From DAITPV01 sp050692555 (GTDB lineage Bacteria > Actinomycetota > UBA4738 > CALAEC01), in contig JBOGVS010000050.1 in the NCBI GenBank assembly GCA_050692555.1, forward strand, positions 1 through 16,166: a stretch of DNA of 16,166 bases, in the 5' to 3' direction. The number at the start of each line of letters is the position of its first letter. Within the stretch, counting starts at the first letter, position 1. The position numbers and the translations under genes were made by a program. Positions 7,402 to 14,596 of this stretch are shown here, piece by piece. The notes under the pieces are model-generated. The model made no database searches. It was not told the origin of the DNA and saw only the letters and a list, made by a program, of their open reading frames with translations.

Positions 7402-9240
7402 GTGAATCGATATCTGAAGATGCTGGCCCTGCTGGGGGCCCTGGCATTGTTCGCCGCGGCCTGTGCCCAGGAAGAGGGACCAACGCAGCCCGGCGAAGAC
7501 GCTCAGGAGATCGCCAAGGGCGGCACGGTCCTCGGCGGCCTGGAGTCGGACGTCGACGCCGCCTTTGACCCGCAGAAGGAGTACTACTCGGTCACCTGGG
7601 GCTTCTATCACTGTTGCCTGCTCCGAACCCTGGTGACCACCAACGGGCTCCCTGCGGAGGAGGGCGGGAACGATCTGCTTCCCGACCTGGCCACGGAGCT
7701 GCCCGAGGTGTCGGAGGACGGGCTGACCTACACGTACACGATCAGGGATGGGGTCACGTTTGGCCCGCCCTATCAGGACGTGGAGATCACCGCGGACTCC
7801 TTCATCAACGCGATGGAGCGGGAAGCCAACCCCGACGTCGGGGCCGGGTATCCGTTCTATTACTCGGTGATCGAGGGGTTCGACGAGTTCGGGGAGGGTG
7901 AAGCGGACACCATCACCGGGATGACTGCGGTCGACGACAAGACCCTGGAGATCAACCTGACCCGCCCCTCCGGTGACTTCTCGTTCCGGATGATGATGCC
8001 GGCGGCGGCCCCCATCCCTGAAGGCGCCGCCGACGGAAAGGAAGACGACTACGGGCGGTTCCTGGTCTCTTCCGGGCCGTACATGTTCGAGGGTAGTGAT
8101 GAGGTGGAGCAGGGAGGCGACCAGGAGATCGCCGGCTACGAGCCCGGCCGTTCCATCGTCCTGGTCCGCAACCCGTCCTGGAGCGAGAACGTGGACGACA
8201 TCCGCCCGGCCAACGTGGACCGGATCGAGGTCCAGATCGGCCTGACCACCGAGGACATGCAGAACCGGATCAAGGCCGGCGAGCTGGACCTCAACCTGGA
8301 CGGGGTGCCCCCTGCCCAGATCATCCGGGAGTACCAGGCGGACCCGGAGCGGCAGGACCAGGTCACGTCGAACATCGGCGACGGCCTCTACTACCTGTCG
8401 ATGAACATCGCGGAGCCGCCCTTCGATGACATCAACGTGCGGAAGGCGCTGAACTTCGCGCTGGACAAGGACGGCATGCTGCGGATCCGCGGCGGCCCCC
8501 TGTTCGGCGAGCCGGCGCCGCACAACATCATCGACAGCCTGCAGGACAACCTCCTGGCGGACTACGACCCGTACGCCTCGCCGAACAGCGCGGGGGACAT
8601 CGAGGCCGCCAAGGCGGCGATGGCGGAGTCGGAGTACGACACCGACGGCGACGGGGTCTGCGACGCGCCGGAATGCTCGGGGGTGGTGACCGCCACGGAC
8701 GAGGCCGACCCCTATCCGGACCAGGCCGCGTTGCTGGAGCAGAACTTCAGCGAGATCGGGATCGAGCTCGACGTGACCACGTTCGAGCGCACCACGATGT
8801 ACGACAAGTGCAACGACCCCGGTGCGCACGTGGCCCTGTGCGCGGGTCCCGGCTGGTTCAAGGACTACTCGGACGCCACCACGTTCGGTGAGCCCCTGTT
8901 CGGCTCCAGTGCCATCGGACCGGACTCCTGCTGCAACTACGCGCTGGTGGGAGCTCCGGCCGACGTGCTGAGGGAGAACGACTACGAGGTCACCGAGGTG
9001 CCCAGCGTGGACGACAAGTTCACCGAGTGCGACTCGATGGAGCTCGGTGACGAGCGGTTCCAGTGCTGGGCCGAGCTCGACCAGCAGCTCATGGAGGACG
9101 TGGTTCCCTGGGTGCCGGTCACCCTTATCCGGGACGTCTTCGTCTACGGAGACCGGGTACTGAACTTCAAGTACGACCAGTACTCCGGTCAGCCCAGCCT
9201 GGCCGTGATGGGCCTGGCGGGCGGCGGAGCGGAGGCCTAA
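7402..9240 (+). CDS. oppA: Peptide ABC transporter substrate-binding lipoprotein (family 5)
   Basis: This is the extracytoplasmic ligand-binding component of the importer, anchored by lipid. The 612-residue product has a lipoprotein signal peptide: MNRYLK, hydrophobic LALLGALALF, lipobox AAAC with Cys21. The family-5 binding fold follows, with LPDLATELPEVSEDGLTYTY (93-112), a DGVTF-type strand, an ITADSFINAMER helix (129-140) and ISMNIAEPP-like YLSMNIAEPPFDDINVRKALNFALD (331-355). Ten cysteines lie outside the signal, including CC pairs at 71-72 and 510-511, suggesting disulfides. An insert at 413-421, DTDGDGVCD, looks like a calcium-binding loop. The start is GTG 7402 with AGAGGGG 6 bases upstream. 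A strong hairpin follows the stop. The substrate is probably peptides, but family 5 also binds nickel, opines and sugars, so specificity is open. Confidence 0.92.
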   Translation: MNRYLKMLALLGALALFAAACAQEEGPTQPGEDAQEIAKGGTVLGGLESDVDAAFDPQKEYYSVTWGFYHCCLLRTLVTTNGLPAEEGGNDLLPDLATELPEVSEDGLTYTYTIRDGVTFGPPYQDVEITADSFINAMEREANPDVGAGYPFYYSVIEGFDEFGEGEADTITGMTAVDDKTLEINLTRPSGDFSFRMMMPAAAPIPEGAADGKEDDYGRFLVSSGPYMFEGSDEVEQGGDQEIAGYEPGRSIVLVRNPSWSENVDDIRPANVDRIEVQIGLTTEDMQNRIKAGELDLNLDGVPPAQIIREYQADPERQDQVTSNIGDGLYYLSMNIAEPPFDDINVRKALNFALDKDGMLRIRGGPLFGEPAPHNIIDSLQDNLLADYDPYASPNSAGDIEAAKAAMAESEYDTDGDGVCDAPECSGVVTATDEADPYPDQAALLEQNFSEIGIELDVTTFERTTMYDKCNDPGAHVALCAGPGWFKDYSDATTFGEPLFGSSAIGPDSCCNYALVGAPADVLRENDYEVTEVPSVDDKFTECDSMELGDERFQCWAELDQQLMEDVVPWVPVTLIRDVFVYGDRVLNFKYDQYSGQPSLAVMGLAGGGAEA

Positions 9241-9262
9241 AAGGGCCGCGAAGCACGAGGCG

Positions 9263-9289
9263 GGAGGGGGGCCACTCGGGCCCCCCTCC
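9263..9289 (+). terminator. Strong 11-bp hairpin between oppA and oppB
   Basis: GGAGGGGGGCC (9263-9273) pairs perfectly with GGCCCCCCTCC (9279-9289) around a 5-base loop, 22 bases after the oppA stop. No T-run follows, so complete intrinsic termination is doubtful. Partial termination or protection of the upstream message would leave more binding protein than permease, as known for other binding-protein-dependent transporters (for example malE). The right arm (CCTCC, 9285-9289) could alternatively pair with GGAGG at 9298-9302, a much weaker fold. Confidence 0.65.
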
Positions 9290-9302
9290 TTCCCGTGGGA
9301 GG

Positions 9303-9308
9303 CATAAT
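9303..9308 (+). promoter_or_regulatory. Possible -10 box before oppB
   Basis: CATAAT differs from TATAAT at one base and lies 11 bases before the oppB start, after the hairpin. No -35 hexamer is visible because the region 17 bases upstream is C-rich. If used, the transcript would be nearly leaderless, which is common in actinobacteria. Confidence 0.3.
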
Positions 9309-9319
9309 CTGGGGACGCG

Positions 9320-10291
9320 ATGGGGCGGTACCTGATCCGGCGGACGCTGTTCCTGATCCTGGTCCTGGTGATCGTGTCCTTCATCACGTTCCTGATCTTC
9401 ATCAAGCTTCCCCCCGGCGACCCCGCCCGGCGGGCTGCGGGACGCCGGACCACCCCCCGGCTCGTGGCCCTGGCCCGAGTGAACCTGGGGCTTGACCAGC
9501 CCTGGTACGTCCAGTACGGCCGGTTCGCCAAGGGCCTGGTCCCCTGGCCGGGGTACTTCCTCAACGAGCAGGTCTACTTCTCGTTCAACAACTTCGTCCC
9601 GGTCAAGGAGGAGATCTACCAGCGCCTCCCGGTGAGCATCGTCCTGGCCATGGGGGCGGCGGTGGTGTGGATCCTGTTGGGGATCCCTATCGGGATCATG
9701 TCGGCGACGAAGCCAAGATCGGTCCGCGACCGAGCCGGGATGATCTTCGCGTTGTTCGGCGTCTCGGCGCCGGTGTTCTGGCTCGGGTACGTGATGTTGT
9801 ACATCTTCTGGTTCAAGTTACGGGTCGCTCCCAGTAGCAGTCTGCCCATCGGTGCTTCGGTGTGGGACGGGATCCTCCAGGGACGGTTCATCCTGCCCTG
9901 GTTCACCCTGGCGCTGCTGTTCGCCGCGTTCTACGCCCGCATGGTCCGAAGCAACCTGATCGAGACCATGTCGGAGGACTACATCCGGACCGCCCGGGCC
10001 AAGGGGCTTTCGGAGCGGCGAGTAACGTTCAAGCACGGCCTCCGGTCGGCCCTGACCCCGGTGGTCACGATGTTCGGCATCGACCTGGGGATCCTGCTGG
10101 GCGGGGCGGTGATCACCGAGTCGGTCTTCGCCCTTCCGGGGCTGGGCCAGTACCTGGTCAACTCGCTGCAGACCAACGACTTCCCCGCGGTGATGGGGGT
10201 GACGGTGTTCGCGTCGCTCTTCGTGGTGATCGGTAACCTCTTCGTGGATGTCGTGTATGCCTTCCTCGACCCTAGGGTGAGGTACACGTAG
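9320..10291 (+). CDS. oppB: Oligopeptide/dipeptide ABC transporter permease, OppB/DppB type
   Basis: This is the second membrane permease subunit, pairing with the OppC-type protein to form the translocation channel. The 323-residue product opens with the family's typical MGRYLIRRTLFLIL and TM1 (about 9-29), followed by the LPPGDPA motif (30-36). Further helices lie near 105-128, 139-163, 191-207, 248-268 and 291-315. The EAA coupling loop is EDYIRTARAKGLSERRV (219-235) followed by FKHGLRSALTPV. ITESVFALPGLGQ and the ending DVVYAFLDPRVRY are diagnostic of B-type permeases. The ribosome-binding site is modest (GGGGA, 4 bases before the ATG). The ATPase gene begins immediately after its stop. 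Confidence 0.94.
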   Translation: MGRYLIRRTLFLILVLVIVSFITFLIFIKLPPGDPARRAAGRRTTPRLVALARVNLGLDQPWYVQYGRFAKGLVPWPGYFLNEQVYFSFNNFVPVKEEIYQRLPVSIVLAMGAAVVWILLGIPIGIMSATKPRSVRDRAGMIFALFGVSAPVFWLGYVMLYIFWFKLRVAPSSSLPIGASVWDGILQGRFILPWFTLALLFAAFYARMVRSNLIETMSEDYIRTARAKGLSERRVTFKHGLRSALTPVVTMFGIDLGILLGGAVITESVFALPGLGQYLVNSLQTNDFPAVMGVTVFASLFVVIGNLFVDVVYAFLDPRVRYT

Positions 10292-11305
10292 GTGGCCGAG
10301 CCGCTCCTGGAGGTCCGGGACCTGAAGGTCCACTTCCCCACGGACGATGGACTAGTGAAGGCGGTAGACGGGGTGTCGTTCACCGTCGAGCCGGGAGAGA
10401 CGCTGGGGGTGGTGGGGGAGTCGGGTTCCGGGAAGAGCGTCACCTTCCTCACCGTGCTGGGGCTGGTCAGCAAGAAACAGGCCCACATCGAGGGACAGAT
10501 CATGTTCCGGGGCCAGGACCTGCTGCAGACCCCGCCCGAGGAGCTGCGGAACATCCGGGGGGCCAAGATCAGCATGATCTTCCAGGACCCCATGACGTCC
10601 CTTCACCCCTTCTACAAGGTGGGGGACCAGATCGTCGAGGCCATCAGGGCCCACCAGCCCCTGTCGAAGCGGGAAGCCTGGGACCAGGGGGTGGAGATGC
10701 TCCGGCGGGTGGGCATCCCTCGGCCCGACGAGCGAGCCGGCCAGTACCCGCACGAGTTCTCCGGCGGGATGCGGCAGCGCGCCATGATCGCCATGGCCCT
10801 CTCGCTCAACCCAGACCTCCTGATCGCCGACGAACCCACCACCGCCCTCGACGTGACCGTGCAGGCCCAGATCCTCGATCTCATCGGCCGGCTGAAGGAC
10901 GAGTTCGACGCCGCGGTGGTGATCATCACACACGACCTGGGGGTGGTGGCCGAGCACGCCGACGACGTGCAGGTGATGTACGCGGGGAAGATCGCGGAGT
11001 CCGGCGCCCGCAACGACCTCTACTACCGGGCCCATCATCCGTACACCTGGGGTCTCCTGCAGTCGATCACCCGGCTTGACCAGCCGAAGGTGGAGCGGCT
11101 CCGGCCGATCAAGGGGTTGCCGCCGTCGCTGATCTTCGTGCCGCCAGGGTGTCCCTTCCACCCCCGGTGCCCGTACGTCATGGACGTATGCAAGGTGGAG
11201 GTGCCTCGGCTCCTGTCGGAGGACGGGAAGCATGCCGCCGCCTGTCACCTCCCGCTGGCCGAGAAGGAACGCATCTTCGAGGAGGAGGTGGCGGTCCGAG
11301 CGTGA
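10292..11305 (+). CDS. oppD: Oligopeptide/dipeptide ABC transporter ATPase, OppD/DppD type
   Basis: This cytoplasmic ATPase powers peptide import. The 337-residue product has normal family length and a complete motif set: Walker A GESGSGKS (42-49), Q-loop Gln98 in IFQDPMTSL, signature FSGGMRQR (156-163), Walker B LLIADEP with catalytic Glu181, D-loop TALDV and H-loop His214. The C-terminal oligopeptide/dipeptide domain (from about 235) contains four cysteines (287, 293, 300, 318) in the pattern CPFHPRCP...C...C. A similar cysteine set in related DppD proteins has been reported to hold an iron-sulfur cluster. The GTG start directly follows the oppB TAG, with AGGGTGAGG 9 bases upstream. Unlike its partner, it carries no inserted membrane segments. 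Confidence 0.95.
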   Translation: MAEPLLEVRDLKVHFPTDDGLVKAVDGVSFTVEPGETLGVVGESGSGKSVTFLTVLGLVSKKQAHIEGQIMFRGQDLLQTPPEELRNIRGAKISMIFQDPMTSLHPFYKVGDQIVEAIRAHQPLSKREAWDQGVEMLRRVGIPRPDERAGQYPHEFSGGMRQRAMIAMALSLNPDLLIADEPTTALDVTVQAQILDLIGRLKDEFDAAVVIITHDLGVVAEHADDVQVMYAGKIAESGARNDLYYRAHHPYTWGLLQSITRLDQPKVERLRPIKGLPPSLIFVPPGCPFHPRCPYVMDVCKVEVPRLLSEDGKHAAACHLPLAEKERIFEEEVAVRA

Positions 11306-12756
11306 GCATTCCGGAGATCGACGAGCGGCGGGCCTCGGGAACCAGGCCGGGCGTTGAGCCGCTGGTGAGGCTGGTCGGGGTGAAGAAGCATTTCCCCATC
11401 ACTCGGGGGATCCTCATCCAACGGAAGGTCGGCAACGTGCACGCCGTCGACGGAATCGATCTCGAGGTCTACCCGGGCGAGACCGTCGGCCTGGTCGGGG
11501 AGACCGGGTGCGGCAAGTCCACCGCGGCTCGGCTGATCACCAAGCTCCTTGAGCCGACCGACGGCCAGATCTTCTTCGACGGGCGCGACGTGACCGGGCC
11601 GAAGCCTCTGCCCGTCCCCGGGTGGCTGGGATACGCCAACCTCGGCCTGGCCGGCGCTGCCGTCCTGACCATCATCATCGGCGCGGCCGCCCGGTGGCCC
11701 GGACTGGCGGTCGGCGTGTTGTTCTCGGTCTTGGGCGCCCTGGCCCTGGGCATCCTGACGACCGCGGTGCTGGGGACGATCAACACCAGCCGGTTCCATC
11801 GCTTCCACACCCGGGTTCGGGACCTGCGCCGGGAGTTCCAGATCATCTTCCAGGACCCCTACGCCTCGCTGAACCCTCGAAAGACGGTCGGCTCGATCAT
11901 CGCCGACCCCTTCAGGGTCCACGGGATGCCCGGCAAGCCGCCGCGGAAACCCAACCCGGTGGTTCGGTGGGCCCTAGGAGCGGCTCTGGGAGCCGGGCTC
12001 GCGGCATTGGTGGCGGATACCGCAAGCCTCGTTCAGATCCCCAATCTCGTCACGCTGGCCCTGTTCGGCGTGGCCCTGCTGGTGGCGGTGGTCGTGTGGA
12101 TCGCCCGCATCCCGGTCCGGCGGGCCATCGACCGGGAGATCAAGCCGGAGGTCCAGCGGCTCATGGAGCTGGTCGGGCTGAACCCCGAGCACTACAACCG
12201 GTTCCCGCACGAGTTCTCCGGAGGCCAGCGACAGCGGATCGGGGTGGCTCGGGGCCTGGCGCTGCGGCCCAGGCTGATCGTCTGCGACGAGCCGGTCTCG
12301 GCGCTCGACGTATCCATCCAGGCCCAGATCCTCAACCTCCTGGAGGACCTCCAGGAGGAGTTCAACCTCACCTACTTGTTCATCGCTCACGACCTGTCGG
12401 TGGTCAAGCACATGAGCGACCGGGTGGCGGTGATGTACCTCGGGCGCATCGTGGAGATGGCCCCCGGAGAGACGCTGTACCTCAATCCCAAGCATCCCTA
12501 CACGGGGGCGCTGCTCTCGGCGGTCCCGATCCCGGATCCGGAGCTGGCCGCCAAGAGGCACCGGATCATCCTTGAGGGTGACGTGCCGTCCCCGATCGAC
12601 CCTCCGTCGGGATGCCGATTCCACCCCCGATGTCCCCGGGCTCAGTTCCCCATCTGCCGGGAGGACGACCCGGACCTCACCCCCCACCACCGCGGACAGG
12701 TGGCCGCGTGCCACTTCCCGTTGGAAGATCGGGCCGTGATAGAGTCCACGGCCTGA
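11302..12756 (+). CDS. oppF: OppF/DppF-type ABC ATPase with two transmembrane hairpins inserted in the nucleotide-binding domain
   Basis: This is the second ATPase subunit. It is 484 residues against ~320-350 usual. Motifs are intact and in order: Walker A GETGCGKST (66-74), Q-loop Gln184 in IIFQDPYASLNPR, signature FSGGQRQRIG (305-314), Walker B RLIVCDEP with Glu330, D-loop SALDV, H-loop His363, and a C-terminal domain with Cys438, 444, 452 and 470. The excess lies in two hydrophobic inserts. Residues about 100-170 hold two helices (~112-130, ~134-160) right after DGRDVTG. Residues about 211-280 hold two more (~221-243, ~248-269) before the signature helix region. The flanks are strongly basic, fitting hairpins with both ends in the cytoplasm. 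The start is GTG 11302, overlapping the oppD stop by 4 bases; upstream in-frame codons lie inside oppD and are not family-like. Confidence 0.93.
   Translation: MSIPEIDERRASGTRPGVEPLVRLVGVKKHFPITRGILIQRKVGNVHAVDGIDLEVYPGETVGLVGETGCGKSTAARLITKLLEPTDGQIFFDGRDVTGPKPLPVPGWLGYANLGLAGAAVLTIIIGAAARWPGLAVGVLFSVLGALALGILTTAVLGTINTSRFHRFHTRVRDLRREFQIIFQDPYASLNPRKTVGSIIADPFRVHGMPGKPPRKPNPVVRWALGAALGAGLAALVADTASLVQIPNLVTLALFGVALLVAVVVWIARIPVRRAIDREIKPEVQRLMELVGLNPEHYNRFPHEFSGGQRQRIGVARGLALRPRLIVCDEPVSALDVSIQAQILNLLEDLQEEFNLTYLFIAHDLSVVKHMSDRVAVMYLGRIVEMAPGETLYLNPKHPYTGALLSAVPIPDPELAAKRHRIILEGDVPSPIDPPSGCRFHPRCPRAQFPICREDDPDLTPHHRGQVAACHFPLEDRAVIESTA
11599..11811 (+). other. Hydrophobic hairpin insert 1 in oppF (Walker A to Q-loop)
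   Basis: This stretch encodes residues about 100-170 of the ATPase. Two hydrophobic runs, NLGLAGAAVLTIIIGAAA and LAVGVLFSVLGALALGIL, are separated by the short turn RWPG and followed by a basic stretch with eight Arg/His residues (164-177). In ordinary OppF proteins only about ten residues separate the DG-D turn from the RR..QIIFQDP strand. Confidence 0.85.
11932..12141 (+). other. Hydrophobic hairpin insert 2 in oppF (Q-loop to signature)
   Basis: This stretch encodes residues about 211-280. Basic KPPRKP leads into the hydrophobic run WALGAALGAGLAALVA, a turn with QIPN, a second run VTLALFGVALLVAVVVWIA, then the basic RIPVRRAIDREIK. The sequence then rejoins the family at VQRLMELVGLNPEHYNRFPHEFSGG. 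The insert falls in the helical subdomain that normally faces the permease coupling helices. Confidence 0.85.
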
Positions 12757-12980
12757 TGCTGATCGCCACGCTGATCGTGATCCATATCATCGCGTCGCTT
12801 CTCCTGATCCTGTTCATCCTCCTGCACGCGGGGAAGGGCGGTGGACTCTCCGACATGTTCGGGGGCGGCGGCGGGCTGTCCAGTGGCACTGCGGTGGAGC
12901 GGAACCTCGACCGCATCACGGTGGGCACCGCGGTGGTCTTCGCCGTGACCACGTTCTATCTCGCCTGGAAGTGGGACTAG
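12756..12980 (+). CDS. secG: Preprotein translocase subunit SecG
   Basis: SecG is a small membrane subunit of the SecYEG channel that assists SecA-driven export. The 74-residue product has TM1 (about 2-23), the conserved cytoplasmic loop HAGKGGGLSDMFGGG (24-38) and TM2 (about 54-71), the standard SecG layout. The ATG overlaps the oppF stop by one base (TGATG), so its translation is likely coupled to oppF. Longer in-frame starts would lie inside oppF and add a proline-rich, non-family N terminus. SecG next to gap-pgk-tpiA is usual in Gram-positive bacteria; here the transporter genes intervene. A small GC hairpin overlaps and follows its stop. Confidence 0.93.
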   Translation: MLIATLIVIHIIASLLLILFILLHAGKGGGLSDMFGGGGGLSSGTAVERNLDRITVGTAVVFAVTTFYLAWKWD

Positions 12981-12995
12981 GGGGCGGACGCCCCC
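12980..12995 (+). terminator. GC hairpin just after secG
   Basis: GGGGGC (12980-12985) pairs with GCCCCC (12990-12995) around a 4-base loop, starting at the last base of the secG stop. No T-run follows. It may be a weak terminator or processing site before the two binding-protein genes, or it may occlude translation of the next gene. Confidence 0.4.
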
Positions 12996-13000
12996 ATCCG

Positions 13001-14596
13001 GTGCTCCGCACGCTGACGTGGGCCCTCGTCGGCCTGGTGGCATGCACCACGCCACCCCCGGAGCCCGAGAACCCTCAGGCCGGCCCGGTGTTCCCTCAGC
13101 CCGGTCCCACCACGGGTGGGACGCCGGCTCCCGTCGCGCTTCGGCTGGCAACCACCCCGCCCACGAGCCTGGACCCCCGCGACCTCGACAGCTCCGACTC
13201 CCTCGAGCTCGCCTCCCAGCTGTTCGACGGGCTGGTTGCCTACGACCCCGTGTCCATGGCCCCCGTCCCTTCAGCCGCGGCACGCTGGGAAGTCCTGGAC
13301 GACGGGACGCGGTTCGTGTTCGAGATCCGCCACGCAACCTTCCACGACGGCACCCCGGTGCGGGCTGCGGACTTCGTCACCGCCTGGAACCGGCTGGCCG
13401 ACCCCGCGGCGGCCCGGCCCTACTCGTTCCTGCTGGAAGCGGTGAAGGGGTTCCGGGACCTCCAGACCAAGGCCAAGGTCAACCGGCTCGCCGGCCTGGC
13501 CGCCCCCAAGGACCGGGTCCTGGAGGTCACCCTCAACCGGTCGTGGCCCGACTTCGTGTCGCTCCTGGGCCACCCCGCTCTCTCGCCGGTTCCGCCGGCG
13601 GCCTCCCAGCCGGGGTTCGGGTCCGGGCCGGTGGGGAACGGACCGTTCCGGCTGGCCGCTCCCCTCCAGGGGGGCACCCCCATCGTCATGCAGCGGTTCG
13701 AGGGCTACTATGGCATCCCTCCGCCGGTGGACAGCCTGGAGTTCCGGACCTACCAGAACCCGGACGAAGGATGGCCGGAGTTCATCGCCGGCTCTCTCGA
13801 TGTGGCTCCCATCCCCGGGCCCCTGCTGGACGAGGCTCGGAGCCAGTACGGGGGACAGGGGATCGTCACCCTGGCACGCCTCCTGTACTGCGGGTTCAAC
13901 GAGTCGGAACCCCGGTTCCAGGATCCGGCGTTTCGGGGAGCGGCGTCGCTGGCCCTGGACCGGCCGGCGATCGTCGAGGACGTCTACGGCGGGGTTCCCA
14001 CCCCGGCCACGGGGATCGTCCCGCCCACCATCAGCGGTCACGATCCCGCGGTGTGCGGCGATCTGTGTCTCCGGGATGTCGCCCGGGCCAGAACGCTGGT
14101 CCGGCAGGTCCCTCGCGAGGACCGGAGCTTCCACCTGGACTACGCGGCTTCACCGGTGGCCGACGCGCTGGCCGCCACCATCTCCTCGCAGCTGGGGGAG
14201 GCAGGCCTCACCGTCACGCCCCGGCCCCACGACGAGGCCGGGTACCGGGACATCCTGACCTCGGGCGCCCACGAGATGTTCTGCCTGGTGTGGGTGGCGG
14301 ATTACCCGCGTCAGCAGGCCCTGCTCGAGCCTCTCCTCCTCTCCGGGTCCCCCGACAACCAGATAGGGGTAGAGGACCCACGCCTGGACGGCTTCTTGGA
14401 GGAGGCTCGCGGGCAGCCCCGCGACCCCGCTCGCCGGGCCCTGTACGTCCAGGCGGAGCGGCGGGCTCTGGCGGCCATGCACCTGGTTCCGGTGGCCTGG
14501 TTCCGGTCGCACCTCGCGGCGCAACCGTACGTAGAGGGCTTCGCCGTCAACCCCTTGGCCCGCTTCGATGCAGCGACGCTCTCGGTCTCCTCGTAA
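13001..14596 (+). CDS. Family-5 extracellular solute-binding lipoprotein
   Basis: This is a probable substrate-binding component for a peptide-type ABC importer. From GTG 13001 the product is 531 residues with a compact lipoprotein signal: MLRTL, hydrophobic WALVGLVA, Cys15, then a proline-rich linker. The family-5 core follows, with LFDGLVAYD (74-82), WEVLDDGTRFVFEIRHATFHDGTPV (96-120), RAADFVTAWNRL (121-132), GPVGNGPFRL and the late FNESEPRF / ALDRPAIVEDVY region. It is clearly different from the OppA-like protein upstream and lacks its calcium-like loop. An in-frame GTG at 12971 would add 10 residues, overlap secG and read through the hairpin; it cannot be excluded. No permease gene accompanies it, so it may share the oppCBDF channel. 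Its end overlaps the next gene by 29 bases. Confidence 0.87.
   Translation: MLRTLTWALVGLVACTTPPPEPENPQAGPVFPQPGPTTGGTPAPVALRLATTPPTSLDPRDLDSSDSLELASQLFDGLVAYDPVSMAPVPSAAARWEVLDDGTRFVFEIRHATFHDGTPVRAADFVTAWNRLADPAAARPYSFLLEAVKGFRDLQTKAKVNRLAGLAAPKDRVLEVTLNRSWPDFVSLLGHPALSPVPPAASQPGFGSGPVGNGPFRLAAPLQGGTPIVMQRFEGYYGIPPPVDSLEFRTYQNPDEGWPEFIAGSLDVAPIPGPLLDEARSQYGGQGIVTLARLLYCGFNESEPRFQDPAFRGAASLALDRPAIVEDVYGGVPTPATGIVPPTISGHDPAVCGDLCLRDVARARTLVRQVPREDRSFHLDYAASPVADALAATISSQLGEAGLTVTPRPHDEAGYRDILTSGAHEMFCLVWVADYPRQQALLEPLLLSGSPDNQIGVEDPRLDGFLEEARGQPRDPARRALYVQAERRALAAMHLVPVAWFRSHLAAQPYVEGFAVNPLARFDAATLSVSS

Noticed and set aside
7367..7402. An 11-codon mini-ORF (GTG to TAG) ending on the oppA start, a possible leader peptide
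   Set aside because: No ribosome-binding site lies at usable spacing, and the peptide has no codon runs that would suggest attenuation. It is too short to support.
6820..9564. A 914-codon open frame on the minus strand across oppC, oppA and oppB
   Set aside because: It is a shadow of high-GC coding sequence on the other strand. Its translation is low-complexity, rich in Arg, Val, His and Gly with no family motif, and it runs antisense to three well-identified genes.
11149..11301. Longer oppF start inside oppD
   Set aside because: The extra 51 residues are Gly/Pro-rich and overlap the conserved C-terminal domain of OppD in another frame. GTG 11302 gives the usual junction.
11599..12141. Idea that the hydrophobic oppF inserts are frameshift artefacts or insertion-element remnants
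   Set aside because: The frame stays open with family-matching sequence on both sides of each insert. The inserts are hydrophobic with ordinary GC-rich codons, and no terminal repeats or target duplications are visible.
12612..12755. Longer secG start inside oppF
   Set aside because: It would add a Pro-rich N terminus never seen in SecG. ATG 12756 gives a canonical 74-residue protein.
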